DNA of 37,119 nt from Spirochaetota bacterium (GCA_026398595.1 JAPLSO010000035.1:1-37119), one strand, 5' to 3'. Numbered from the stretch's first letter, positions 8,140 through 16,627 are shown. Notes: generated from the sequence alone by a model not told the origin. Numbers and translations: made by a program.

Positions 8140-9910
8140 AAGCCTTAGATCTGAACTTCTGATCAGCTTCATCGTCGTCGAATTGGTATCCCTCCTCCTC
8201 GTGGGAGGCATCTCCTACCTGTGGATAGAAGACCTCCTGAATCGCAGGATAAGCGAATCGACCGTTGAAACCCTGAAGCAGATCGACCGGAATATTTCCG
8301 CCCTCTTTGGCGATATCGATGATATTTCCCTCTATACGATATCCAACCGATATGTAAGAACTTTCCTGAAACTGAACAAAGACGAAGAGAAAAAAGTGGC
8401 GCAGACGCTGATTAATATCAACGAGGAATATGCCAATCTCATGAATTCAAAGAACTATGTCACTTCGGTGAATATAGTCGGCGACAACGGATTGACCTAT
8501 GAGACCGCCGTACCGAAATACGCGTCCTCCACCAAGGAGATGATCAAGTACACCGATCACCTCCCGGGCGACGGGAGCTTTGTGATCACGCCCACCTATG
8601 TAAAGCAGTACCAAAATCTGGGACTCAGATATATCATTTCCTTCTGCCGGCAGATAAATGACATCAACAACCTCAACAAGAGACTGGGTTTGCTGAGCAT
8701 CGACATCAGCGAGAAAAGACTCAGCGAAATATACAGCGATGTACAACTGGGGAACACAGGATTCATCTTCATCGTGAACCGGGAAGGAACCATTGTCTCG
8801 CACCCGAGGAAAGATGAATTATGCAAATACGTGGGCGATCAGCCCTACTTCCAGGAAGTTTTCAAAAAAGGCAAGGGTTACAGCCGCCTCAGGATAGATG
8901 GGAAGGACATGCTGGTCACCTTTTATTGTTCACCCCGATACAATCTCGCCTTTATCGGCATGGTGCCCTTCGCCGAATTGATGCAGGAGACGGTTTCGAT
9001 ACGCAACGTACTCGCTTTTATGGCGCTCATCGTTTCGGTTTTCGCGTTCTTTGTCTTCTTCAGAATCGCGAAAGGCATCACCAATCCCATCAATCTGATA
9101 ATCGAGCGCATGAAAAAGGTGGAAAACGGCGACATGAACGTCGTCGTGGATATCCAGAGAAACGATGAGATAGGCTTGCTCGGGAAGAATTTCAACAACA
9201 TGATCAAGCGCCTCAAGTATCTCATTGAGGAAGTATACAAGGCACAGATCAAGAACAAGGAAGCGGAACTGCGGGCCCTGCAGGCCCAGATAAACCCGCA
9301 TTTCCTCTACAATACACTCGATGTCATCTACTGGACTTCCCGCCTCGAGAAGGCGGAGAAAACAGGCTCCCTCGTCACCGCGCTCGCCAAGCTCTTCAGG
9401 CTGGGACTCAACAATGGCAACGAAATCACGACGATCGAGAAGGAAGTGGAGCATCTCAAGAGTTATCTGGCCATCCAGAAAGTACGTTATGACCAGGAAC
9501 CCAAGATTATCCTCGATGTGGATATGTCCATTTTCGAATATAAGACCATAAAACTGATTCTTCAGCCTGTCGTGGAGAACGCGCTGATCCATGGCATTGC
9601 CGACCTGGGAGAGGAAAGCATCGTCGAAGTCACGGGACGGGAACAGGATGGCGATATCGTCTTTACCATCCTCGACAACGGCGTCGGCATGAGCAATGAA
9701 AAGATAGCGTCCATATTCCTGAACGACAGCAGCGCAAAAAAAGGCTATGGAATCAAGAATGTGCATGAAAGGATAAAGCTCCTGTTTGGCGAAAAGTACG
9801 GAATGACAATTGCCAGCAAAGAAGGCGAAGGCACCAAGGTGGAGATACGAATCCCCAAAACAATGAATATCGACGATGGAGGTATCGATGATAAAGATAC
9901 TGGTCGTTGA
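8126..9910 (+). CDS. YesM/LytS-type sensor histidine kinase
   Basis: Inner-membrane sensor kinase, about 594 residues. Order of parts: a membrane helix near residues 12-32, an extracytoplasmic double-Cache-like domain (to about 285), a second helix, a HAMP linker (RIAKGITNPINLIIERM), a His_kinase domain with QINPHFLYNTLD (phospho-His near residue 392), and a HATPase_c domain with PVVENALIHG, ILDNGVGM and KKGYGIKNVHERI. This is the YesM class that usually controls sugar-uptake genes with an AraC-type partner, encoded next. The start at 8126 was preferred over ATG 8114 because GGGGA precedes it by five bases; both are possible. It overlaps the dehydrogenase gene before it and the regulator gene after it. 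The ligand may be a sugar or a sugar-bound binding protein. Confidence 0.9.
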   Translation: MRKTKSLRSELLISFIVVELVSLLLVGGISYLWIEDLLNRRISESTVETLKQIDRNISALFGDIDDISLYTISNRYVRTFLKLNKDEEKKVAQTLININEEYANLMNSKNYVTSVNIVGDNGLTYETAVPKYASSTKEMIKYTDHLPGDGSFVITPTYVKQYQNLGLRYIISFCRQINDINNLNKRLGLLSIDISEKRLSEIYSDVQLGNTGFIFIVNREGTIVSHPRKDELCKYVGDQPYFQEVFKKGKGYSRLRIDGKDMLVTFYCSPRYNLAFIGMVPFAELMQETVSIRNVLAFMALIVSVFAFFVFFRIAKGITNPINLIIERMKKVENGDMNVVVDIQRNDEIGLLGKNFNNMIKRLKYLIEEVYKAQIKNKEAELRALQAQINPHFLYNTLDVIYWTSRLEKAEKTGSLVTALAKLFRLGLNNGNEITTIEKEVEHLKSYLAIQKVRYDQEPKIILDVDMSIFEYKTIKLILQPVVENALIHGIADLGEESIVEVTGREQDGDIVFTILDNGVGMSNEKIASIFLNDSSAKKGYGIKNVHERIKLLFGEKYGMTIASKEGEGTKVEIRIPKTMNIDDGGIDDKDTGR

Positions 9911-10958
9911 TGACGAAAAAATGATCCGCGAGGGCATCGTGATGACAATGCCCTGGAATGAGATGGGCATGGAAGTCATCGGTTCGGCGGGCGATGGCCT
10001 GAAGGCCCTCGAGATGATCAGGGAATTCAAGCCTCACATTGTCCTCACCGATATCCGGATGCCAAAGATGGATGGCATCGAGTTGCTCAGGGCCGGCAAG
10101 GCGCTGATCCCTTCGACGCGCTTCGTGATATTGAGCGGCTATGATGATTTTGCTTATGCTCAGCAGGCGCTAAAGTATGGAGCAGCCGATTATCTCCTCA
10201 AACCTTTATCGGAAGATGAGCTGAAAAAAATCCTCACAAAGCTTAAAAGAGATCTGGAAAATGAGATAAACAGCTGTTTCCAGCAGAACACCACAAGAAA
10301 GCTCATAGAAAAAGAACTCGAGCAATTCTATCTGGCGGTCAGGATCGGCGACAAGCAGAATGCGCTGCTCCGCCTTGGCGACATGTTCAGAAACCGGGCT
10401 TTTGACATGCCGACACTGGAGCAGTACAGGGAAATCATCATCGAGATAATGTACTCTTTGCTGAATATTTCCGGCAAAGCCCCCTTCAATCTGAGCGAGA
10501 AGGTTCTGCTGGATCGCCTGGCTCTGGAAGATCTGCTGGTCGGCTATACGAACGTGGCGGAACTTAAGGATTGGATGTATCGCTTTGTTGAAAACTTGAT
10601 GGACAGGCTTCGCGAACACAGGGAAGGCAATTACCAGCCCATGATCAAGAAGGCGCTTGAATTCGTGGAAGCCCGCTTCGACGAGGATATCTCAATAGAG
10701 GAAGTGGCAAGCTCCATTTTCTTAAGCCCCAATTACTTCAGCCACATTTTCAAGAAGGCCAGGGGAGAATGCTTTACGGACTATCTCAACCGCGTGAGGA
10801 TAGAAGAGGCGAAAAAGATACTGTCAGAAGGAGCTTATAAGGTCTATGAAGTCGCCGAGATGGTCGGCTATCACGACTATAAGTATTTTTCGAGCGTCTT
10901 CAAGAAATATGTCGGAGTGCCCCCGATTCGTTTCAAGGGCGACTCTGATCAGGAATGA
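9888..10958 (+). CDS. Response regulator with AraC-type DNA-binding domain (YesN type)
   Basis: Transcription factor, 356 residues. Receiver domain: acidic pair DD near residues 9-10, phospho-acceptor Asp about 55 in VLTDIRMPKMDG, Ser in LSGYDDF, Lys in YLLKPLS. A helical linker follows, then a C-terminal AraC domain with two helix-turn-helix units (SIEEVASSIFLSPNYFSHIF and VYEVAEMVGYHDYKYFSSVF, then GVPPIRFK). ATG 9888 was chosen because GGAGG lies six bases before it; upstream codons in frame belong to the kinase overlap. It is partner to the kinase before it and last gene of the plus-strand operon. Direct repeats upstream of the binding-protein gene at 16536 are candidate targets. Confidence 0.9.
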   Translation: MIKILVVDDEKMIREGIVMTMPWNEMGMEVIGSAGDGLKALEMIREFKPHIVLTDIRMPKMDGIELLRAGKALIPSTRFVILSGYDDFAYAQQALKYGAADYLLKPLSEDELKKILTKLKRDLENEINSCFQQNTTRKLIEKELEQFYLAVRIGDKQNALLRLGDMFRNRAFDMPTLEQYREIIIEIMYSLLNISGKAPFNLSEKVLLDRLALEDLLVGYTNVAELKDWMYRFVENLMDRLREHREGNYQPMIKKALEFVEARFDEDISIEEVASSIFLSPNYFSHIFKKARGECFTDYLNRVRIEEAKKILSEGAYKVYEVAEMVGYHDYKYFSSVFKKYVGVPPIRFKGDSDQE

Positions 10959-10966
10959 TCAGAGTC
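10941..10966 (+). terminator. Hairpin terminator at the convergent end of the regulator and GH1 genes
   Basis: Perfect 11-bp stem GACTCTGATCA / TGATCAGAGTC with a GGAA loop, followed on the plus strand by CGTTGTTTTT. The left arm and loop lie in the last codons of the regulator gene; the right arm begins with its TGA. It should end the plus-strand operon. On the minus strand it lies 65-90 bases after the GH1 TAG without a T-run, so termination there is less sure. The hairpin's right arm also covers the TGA (10959-10961) of the frame that continues after the GH1 TAG. Confidence 0.75.
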
Positions 10967-11030
10967 CGTTGTTTTTGATGAGTTCCCTGTACCAGTAGGC
11001 ACTCGATTTCATCTTCCGTTCTAGCGTCCG

Positions 11031-12308
11031 CTAATCGACATGGACGATGCCGAATCGTTTGCTGTAACCGAAAGCCCACTCGAAGTTGTCGAGGAAAGAC
11101 CAGAGGTAGTAGCCATCGAGATTCACGCCGTCCTCGATGCAGCGGGCCATCTGCTCCACGTGTCCAGAGAGATAAACGATACGGTCGCGATCGTCGATGG
11201 AGCCGTCGGGCCGGGGCAGATCGTCGAAGGCGGCCCCATTCTCGGTTATATACAGGTGAGGATTGTCATATCGTTCCTTGATATCCATCAGCAGATGATG
11301 GAGTCCCTCAGGATAGATCTCCCAATTCATGCCTGTGTACTTCGAACCAATGGGCTTTACCTCGGTGTAACCCAGGATGTCGTGGCTGTCCGCCGCCGCT
11401 ATCACTTTCCTGAAATAGTAGTTTACGCCCAGAAAGTCCGATCGATTGGCAGCGATGCATTCCATATCCCCCTCGGCGATGACGGGAACGCCCAGCTTCT
11501 CTTTGAAAATGCCGAAGAGCTTTTCCGGATATTTCCCTGTAAGGACTGGATCCAGAAACCAGCGGTTGTGGAATTCATCCACCAATTTCGCGGCTTCCTT
11601 GTCTGCCTGGGAATCCGTCGCGGGATACATCGGGTACAGGTTCAGGGCCATGCCGATTTTGCCGCCCTGGCCGGCCGGGACGATTTCCCTGTACCGCTCC
11701 ACGGCCTTGGCGTGGGACAGAATGAGGTAGTGAGAAACCTGCACCGCTTTCGATAGATCGGTCTCTCCCGGAGCGTGTCTCCCGGCATAATGCCCGGCAT
11801 AGGCGACGACCCAGGGTTCGTTATGGGTTATCCACAGTTTGACTCTGTCGCCGAAGGTCTCGAAGGCAAAAGTCGCATAGTCCACGAAACGACTCACCGT
11901 ATCGCGGTTCATCCAGCCGCCTGAGTCCTGGAGGCCCTGCGGAAGATCCCAGTGATACAGAGTCGCCATGGGAGCGATGTCGTTTTCGAGGAGTTTGTCG
12001 ATGAGCCTGTTGTAGAAATCCACGCCTTTCCGGTTGACCTTGCCCTTGCCGCTGGGGAATATCCTCGACCAGGAAATGGAAAATCGATAGGACGCAAGGC
12101 CGATATCGCGCATAAGCCCGACATCGTCCGCATAGCGATGATAGTGGTCGGTCGAGACATCGCCGTTCTGGCCTTGATATATCTTCCCGGGGAGGGCGCA
12201 GAAGGTATCCCAGATCGATTGACCGCGCCCGTCTTCATGCGCCGCTCCTTCCACCTGATACGCGGCTGTCGCCGTGCCCCACACAAAGTCTTTTGGAAAT
12301 TCAATCAT
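11031..12308 (-). CDS. GH1 beta-glycosidase, ended early by TAG
   Basis: Cytoplasmic family 1 glycoside hydrolase (beta-glucosidase, possibly beta-mannosidase), 425 residues to the TAG at 11031-11033. Acid/base Glu about 164 in THNEPW and nucleophile Glu about 356 in ITENG are present, as are WSRIFP, NWEIYPEGL and the C-terminal LWSFLDNFEWAFGYSKRFG. Family proteins continue after FGIVHVD with Tyr and about 20 further residues. Here that Tyr position is TAG, and the same frame goes on for 24 codons (RTLERKMKSSAYWYRELIKN and NGL) to TGA 10959. The lost tail is short, and both catalytic residues are kept, so activity may survive. The gene overlaps the GH130 gene by eight bases. It probably hydrolyses a disaccharide delivered by the upstream importer. 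Confidence 0.88.
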   Translation of the reverse strand: MIEFPKDFVWGTATAAYQVEGAAHEDGRGQSIWDTFCALPGKIYQGQNGDVSTDHYHRYADDVGLMRDIGLASYRFSISWSRIFPSGKGKVNRKGVDFYNRLIDKLLENDIAPMATLYHWDLPQGLQDSGGWMNRDTVSRFVDYATFAFETFGDRVKLWITHNEPWVVAYAGHYAGRHAPGETDLSKAVQVSHYLILSHAKAVERYREIVPAGQGGKIGMALNLYPMYPATDSQADKEAAKLVDEFHNRWFLDPVLTGKYPEKLFGIFKEKLGVPVIAEGDMECIAANRSDFLGVNYYFRKVIAAADSHDILGYTEVKPIGSKYTGMNWEIYPEGLHHLLMDIKERYDNPHLYITENGAAFDDLPRPDGSIDDRDRIVYLSGHVEQMARCIEDGVNLDGYYLWSFLDNFEWAFGYSKRFGIVHVD

Positions 12309-13377
12309 TTTTCACTTCCTTTGGTGGCGCGGACTTTCGGAACGATGTCGCGATAATGTGATCCAGCAACTCGCTGAGAGGCACCGTGGCCAGGCCGATG
12401 GAGGTGTCGCAGCAACCATAGTAAATCCAAAGGATATCGTTAACCACCACGGCGCCGGTCGGGAAGATGACATTGGGTATGAAAGCGCCGAACTTTTCAT
12501 AGTAGGCTTCGGGTTCCATGATGAAATCAGCTGCCCTGGCGATCACTTTCCCCGGGTTTCCAAGGTCGAGGAGCAGGGCGCCCATGCGGTAGATCACCCG
12601 GCGCGTGGCGGGATTGGTGTTTTCAACGCCGTGGTAGAGCACGAGCCAGCCTTTGTCGGTGCGGATGGGCGGCGTCGAACCGCCGATTCGGTTGTCCTCC
12701 CACGCGAATTCAGGCTGGATGAGGACATTAGGATCGCTCCAGTTCTTCAGATCGTCGGAATACGAGATGCGGATAGAGGGATGCTCCTCGCTATGTCCCG
12801 TGGACAGATCGACATAGCCGATGGGTCTTCTGAGGAGAGCGAATTTGCCGTTTATCTTTTCGGGGAATAGGATGACATCGCGGTCGTCCACTTCGGCGGG
12901 GGTGGCCCAGCCACTGAACTCCCAATGCAACATATCTTTAGAAATGGCGATGCCCGAACGCGTCTGGTTTTTGTCCGTGGAAGGGTCGAAACCGGGGAAG
13001 TCGCCCTGCGAAGCGTCGGGAGCGCCGAGACCGGTCGGGAATATATTCCAGGCGAAACGCCTGAAGGCGAAGGTCATGTAATAGGTATCGCCGATCTTGA
13101 CCACGCGCGGGTCCTGGACGCTGCCATATTTGTAGCCGACCATCTCGGGGCTGAATACGGGCTTGTCCGACATATGCGTGAAATGCACGCCGTCATCGCT
13201 CTTAAGAAGGCCGACATAGCAGTGGTGCGGCCGCATCGAGCCGGCGGTCCGCTCGAAGAGGTAGAATTTCCCATTTTCATACATCACCGCGGGATTGTAG
13301 GCATTGCTCATTCTCCAATCCCATTTGCCGGGCCAGATTATCGGATTTTCGGAACAACGCGTTATATTCAATGCCAT
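12301..13377 (-). CDS. GH130 beta-mannoside phosphorylase-like enzyme
   Basis: Five-bladed beta-propeller enzyme of glycoside hydrolase family 130, 358 residues. Known members phosphorolyse beta-1,4-mannosyl-glucose or beta-mannooligosaccharides to mannose-1-phosphate; some members are hydrolases. Family-like features are NPII at the N-terminus, NAYNPAV, the SVQDPRVVKIGDTYYMTF block (containing the putative catalytic Asp), GGSTPPIRTDKGWLVLYHG, and the C-terminal YYGCCDTSIGLATV. Start at ATG 13377 was chosen because AGGAG stands eight bases before it; an upstream TTG at 13383 is less likely. The neighbours (MalFG-type permeases and GH1) indicate uptake and breakdown of a short beta-linked oligosaccharide. 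The subfamily, and so phosphorylase or hydrolase, is not settled by eye. Confidence 0.85.
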   Translation of the reverse strand: MALNITRCSENPIIWPGKWDWRMSNAYNPAVMYENGKFYLFERTAGSMRPHHCYVGLLKSDDGVHFTHMSDKPVFSPEMVGYKYGSVQDPRVVKIGDTYYMTFAFRRFAWNIFPTGLGAPDASQGDFPGFDPSTDKNQTRSGIAISKDMLHWEFSGWATPAEVDDRDVILFPEKINGKFALLRRPIGYVDLSTGHSEEHPSIRISYSDDLKNWSDPNVLIQPEFAWEDNRIGGSTPPIRTDKGWLVLYHGVENTNPATRRVIYRMGALLLDLGNPGKVIARAADFIMEPEAYYEKFGAFIPNVIFPTGAVVVNDILWIYYGCCDTSIGLATVPLSELLDHIIATSFRKSAPPKEVKND

Positions 13378-13416
13378 ATTCAAGACTCCTTGCCTGACTG
13401 CGGATACCGGCGGGCT

Positions 13417-14292
13417 TCAACTCTTCACGGCTCCGTCAGTCATGCCATTGATGATTTGATCCTGGAGAATCACGTACGTGATCATGAGCGGAAGCGAGGC
13501 GATCACCATGGCGGCCATCAGCTGGGAGTAATTCGTGCTGTACGCGCCGATGAAATTATAGAGTCCCAGAGGCAAGGTCTTCTTCGAATCCTTCGAGATG
13601 AAGATCAGTGCCAGGGAGAACTCCTTCCAGTTGGTGAGAAAATTCAATAACGAGACGGTGGCGATGGCCGGAGAGGTCATCGGAAAGATGATCTGGGCGA
13701 AAATACGTTTCATCGAAGCGCCGTCAAGCACAGCCGCCTCGATTATGGAATCGGGCAACGATCGGATGAAGCTTTCCAGGATGAAAATGGACATTGGCAG
13801 GCAGAAAGCCGTATACGAGAGGATCATGGACGAAAGCTTGTCCAGGAGACCGAGCGTTTTCATCTGCAGGAAAAGGGGAACCAGGACGGTCTGCATGGGA
13901 ATCAGCATCCCGACGATGAACATGGAGTAGACGAATCCGCGCATCCTAAACTTGAACTTGGAGAGAATGAAGGCGGCTAAGGCCGAAACAATGGTCGTGA
14001 GGATGATGGCGGCCGCCGATACGATGACGCTGTTCAGAAAATACACACCCATCTTGGCCGTCTTCCATGCCTTGACGTAATTTTCGAAATGAAGCCGTAC
14101 GGGCAGGGAGAAGGTGTCCATCATCACTTCCTGGTTGCTCTTCAGCGATGTGTAGAACATCCAGATGACGGGGAAAAGGGTCATGAATCCGAAGGCGATG
14201 AGGAACAGATATTTCAGCGCTTTCCTTACGGCGTTCCCGACCTTGTCGGGTGTGAGCCGCGAATATTCTTCGTTGTTCTTCTGCCTTTTCAT
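13417..14292 (-). CDS. ABC sugar importer permease (MalG type)
   Basis: Inner-membrane permease of a CUT1-class oligosaccharide importer, 291 residues, about six hydrophobic helices. The EAA loop motif that contacts the ATPase is visible as EAAVLDGASMKRIFAQIIFPMTSPAI (around residues 185-210). The N-terminus is cytoplasmic, charged and MalG-like, and the end (DQIINGMTDGAVKS) is typical for the family. GGAG precedes the start. It lies nine bases after the partner permease; the two frames are the same across that junction. No ATPase gene accompanies this importer, so a shared ATPase (MsmK/UgpC type) encoded elsewhere is expected. Confidence 0.92.
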   Translation of the reverse strand: MKRQKNNEEYSRLTPDKVGNAVRKALKYLFLIAFGFMTLFPVIWMFYTSLKSNQEVMMDTFSLPVRLHFENYVKAWKTAKMGVYFLNSVIVSAAAIILTTIVSALAAFILSKFKFRMRGFVYSMFIVGMLIPMQTVLVPLFLQMKTLGLLDKLSSMILSYTAFCLPMSIFILESFIRSLPDSIIEAAVLDGASMKRIFAQIIFPMTSPAIATVSLLNFLTNWKEFSLALIFISKDSKKTLPLGLYNFIGAYSTNYSQLMAAMVIASLPLMITYVILQDQIINGMTDGAVKS

Positions 14293-14301
14293 GCTCGTCT
14301 C

Positions 14302-15183
14302 CTACAGATCGGCGGACTTGCGCGTCATCAGCAAGCGACTGCCTATGATCAACACGAAGCTGAGCACGAAAATGACGAGGGAAACCGCGCTTCCATAGCC
14401 ATATTTGTAGATTTCGAAGGTTTTATTGTACATGTAGATAGCCATAAGATCCGTGGCATGGGCGGGACCTCCTTGTGTCATCGTAAAAACGAGGTCGAAG
14501 GTTTTCATGCCTCCGGCGATGCAGAGCACGACGCATGCCGTAATGCTGCCCCAGATCATCGGCAAGGTGATCCCGAACAATTTCGCAAGACCGCTGGCTC
14601 CATCGAGTTCGGCCGACTCGAAGACTTCCTTCGGTATATTCTGAAGCGCCGCCATAAGGATGATCATGTAGAGCCCAAAGAATTGCCAGATGATGACGAA
14701 TCCTATGGAGTAGAGCGCCAAGCCAGGCTCGCCGAGCCAATTATGCTCAAGGGAGCTGAGACCGATATTCTTGAGCAGACTGTTGATAATACCGACCTGT
14801 GAATTCAATATAGTCGACCAGAGCAGGCCCACGACGACCGTTGAAAGGATCATCGGCATGAAAAAGATGAACCTGAAAAATTTGGCGCCCTTGAACTTGC
14901 CGTTCAGCAACACCGCGAGCGCGAGCCCGAGCGGAATTTGTCCAAAAACCGAGATGATGACAATGAAAATATTGTTGCGGAAAGCGTGCCAGAAAACTTT
15001 GTCGCTTAATACTGCCTTGAAATTGGCCAAGCCGACATAGATGGGCGCGCTGAGGCCGTTCCAGTCATAAAAACCGTAGAAAAAGGAACGAACTATCGGA
15101 TATACGACAAAAAAGATAAAAAGCGCAAGCGCGGGGAAGAGTCCGAGGAATATGTACTTTTTATTCCGCAAAAGAAAATCCAT
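14302..15183 (-). CDS. ABC sugar importer permease (MalF type)
   Basis: Partner permease of the CUT1 importer, about 293 residues with six hydrophobic helices. The EAA loop appears as ESAELDGASGLAKLFGITLPMI (around residues 200-220). Start at ATG 15183 (MDFLLRNKKYIFLG) was chosen over an in-frame ATG at 15213: the longer start lies inside a strong hairpin, while AAGGG precedes the shorter one. It ends in TAG nine bases before the MalG-type gene. The neighbours suggest beta-mannoside or beta-glucoside import. Confidence 0.92.
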   Translation of the reverse strand: MDFLLRNKKYIFLGLFPALALFIFFVVYPIVRSFFYGFYDWNGLSAPIYVGLANFKAVLSDKVFWHAFRNNIFIVIISVFGQIPLGLALAVLLNGKFKGAKFFRFIFFMPMILSTVVVGLLWSTILNSQVGIINSLLKNIGLSSLEHNWLGEPGLALYSIGFVIIWQFFGLYMIILMAALQNIPKEVFESAELDGASGLAKLFGITLPMIWGSITACVVLCIAGGMKTFDLVFTMTQGGPAHATDLMAIYMYNKTFEIYKYGYGSAVSLVIFVLSFVLIIGSRLLMTRKSADL

Positions 15184-15201
15184 ACGACAGCCCTTGTATG
15201 A

Positions 15202-15241
15202 GCAAGAAGACATCCCGGAATTCTCCGGAATGTCTTCTTGC
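15202..15241 (-). promoter_or_regulatory. Strong intercistronic hairpin between binding-protein and MalF-type genes
   Basis: An 18-position stem with one mismatch (left arm from 15202, right arm ending at 15241; GCAAGAAGACAT pairs with ATGTCTTCTTGC, then CCGGA with TCCGG) closes an ATTC loop. It lies 18 bases upstream of the MalF-type start. No T-run follows on the minus strand. Position and strength suggest an mRNA stabiliser or attenuator that gives excess binding protein, as known for malE-malF type operons. Confidence 0.7.
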
Positions 15242-15311
15242 CCGGTTGGATCAGGGAATAGGCGGTAAGGCGCGAACTTTGCGTCCGCGCCTGTTTGCTA
15301 TCTATTCATTC

Positions 15312-16536
15312 CTATTTTAAAGCAGCCTGCATCTGGTTCGCAACGTCGATCGGCTTCGCCTGCCCGATCATGATGGCCTGGAGACCTTCGTTGATGATGG
15401 AAGCGAGTTCGGAATTGAGGGCCGAATCGTAGACCGTGATGAGGGGATGCTCCTCGATGAGCGTCAGCATCTTGGCATAAAGCGGATTGACGGTCTTCCG
15501 GTCGATGGGGATGCTCTTGAATGAGATGGGGATATAATACTTCGGGAAGAGCTTCTGGGACTCTTCGCCAGAAAGGAACATGGATGGCGACACCCGTGCT
15601 GGATACGCCGCTCATGACATTGGGATCGCCCTTTCCGCCGAAATCGGGGAAGACGGCGAGTTCAGTGTTGGCTTGGACATCATCGGGAGCGTTGGCGATC
15701 ATATCGGAGAAAGCCCACGCTCCGTCGATCATCATCGCCGCTTCTCCCTTGTAGTAGTAGCGGCGCATCTGAACGTTGTCGATCGTGTTGTAGTCTTTAT
15801 TGAAGGCACCGAGAGCGTTCAGCTCTTTCATTATGTTGAGCGCCTGGATAAAGGACGCATCGGTGAACTTGGCGCCGTTCTTCTTGGCCAGAACATCGGT
15901 GAGCCACTGCGATCCGGTCACTCGGTCGGCCAGGCAGCTGAAAATCGTGGACTGGGCAGGCCACAGAGGCTTATTCCCATACGCGATGGGGATGACACCG
16001 TTCTTGTTAAAGACCTTGATGGCGTCCTTCAATTCGGCATAGGTCTTGGGGTATTGGACGTTGTATTTCGCGAAAATCGCCTTGTTGTAATACACGACGG
16101 ACGTAAGCGAAACGCCGAGGGCTGCGGAATAGGTCTTGCCTTTGACGGTGAATTCACCGAGAGCCCTGGGGCTGAAGGCGTTTTTCCATGCGGGATTCTT
16201 GTCCAGCACATCGTTGATGTCGGCTAGAAGGCCGGCATTGGCAAACTCGATGCACATGGCGTTTGGCCAGATGACGAAAGCATCGGGGAGAGAGCCTGCG
16301 GCGGCCATAGTCTTCAGCTTGGTCTGATACTGGTCACGGGGAATCTGCTGCTCGTCGATCAGTATATCGGGATTGGCTTTTGAGAAGGCGGCCAGGCGAT
16401 CGGCCATGAATTCGGCGCGCTGATCGGCTCCGACATAGGAGTGCCAGAGTGTGAATTTTACCTTCGAGTCCGCGCTTGCGGCGGATCCGAAAATAACCGC
16501 GAAAATGCAGAACAACACGAGAGAACGCTTGAACAT
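15312..16536 (-). pseudogene. Oligosaccharide-binding protein of the CUT1 importer, frameshifted
   Basis: Extracellular solute-binding protein family 1 (MalE-like). It starts at ATG 16536 behind AAAGGAGGTCCT, with a signal peptide (MFKRSLVLFCIFAVIFGSAA) and FTLWHSY at the mature N-terminus. The frame is normal through VMSGVSSTGVAI, then goes out of frame near 15590. The proper C-terminal sequence (FLSGEESQKLFPKYYIPISF ... NQMQAALK) resumes in another frame and ends with TAG at 15312-15314. Across the break, roughly 10-20 residues normally found between these two segments seem absent, so a small deletion is more likely than a single missed base. The remaining coding length, about 408 residues, is slightly short for the family. 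Without its C-terminal lobe the importer would lack a functional receptor. Confidence 0.8.
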
Positions 16537-16557
16537 AGGACCTCCTTTAAAACATGA

Positions 16558-16573
16558 CCTGAAAATTTTAGCA
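16558..16573 (-). promoter_or_regulatory. Promoter candidate for the oligosaccharide-uptake operon (extended -10)
   Basis: On the minus strand TGCTAAAAT occupies 16573-16565, an extended -10 box (TG, one base, then TAAAAT) placed about 29 bases before the start codon. A transcript start near 16558 leaves room for the ribosome site. No good -35 box is visible, which suits an activator-dependent promoter. Confidence 0.45.
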
Positions 16574-16597
16574 GTAATTCCCGAAAGCGAAACCTTT

Positions 16598-16627
16598 AAT
16601 TCTTGGAAAGTATCTAAAATTCTTGGA
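16598..16627. promoter_or_regulatory. Paired 10-bp direct repeats, AraC-type activator site candidate
   Basis: AATTCTTGGA occurs at 16598-16607 and again at 16618-16627, exactly 20 bp apart (two helical turns), in the same orientation. Relative to the predicted transcript start they centre near -44 and -64. Direct repeats with this spacing next to a poor -35 region are the usual target of AraC-family activators; the AraC-type response regulator at 9888-10958 is the obvious candidate. The repeats are seen; the binding is inferred. The rest of the 16537-16735 stretch shows no gene. Confidence 0.5.

Noticed and set aside
8930..10030. 366-residue minus-strand open frame
   Set aside because: It is a shadow of the histidine kinase and regulator genes, which have unmistakable motifs on the plus strand.
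14302..14304. Read-through fusion of the two MalFG-type permeases (same frame across the TAG)
   Set aside because: Each has a normal family end and start, and GGAG precedes the second start, so two separate proteins are expected.
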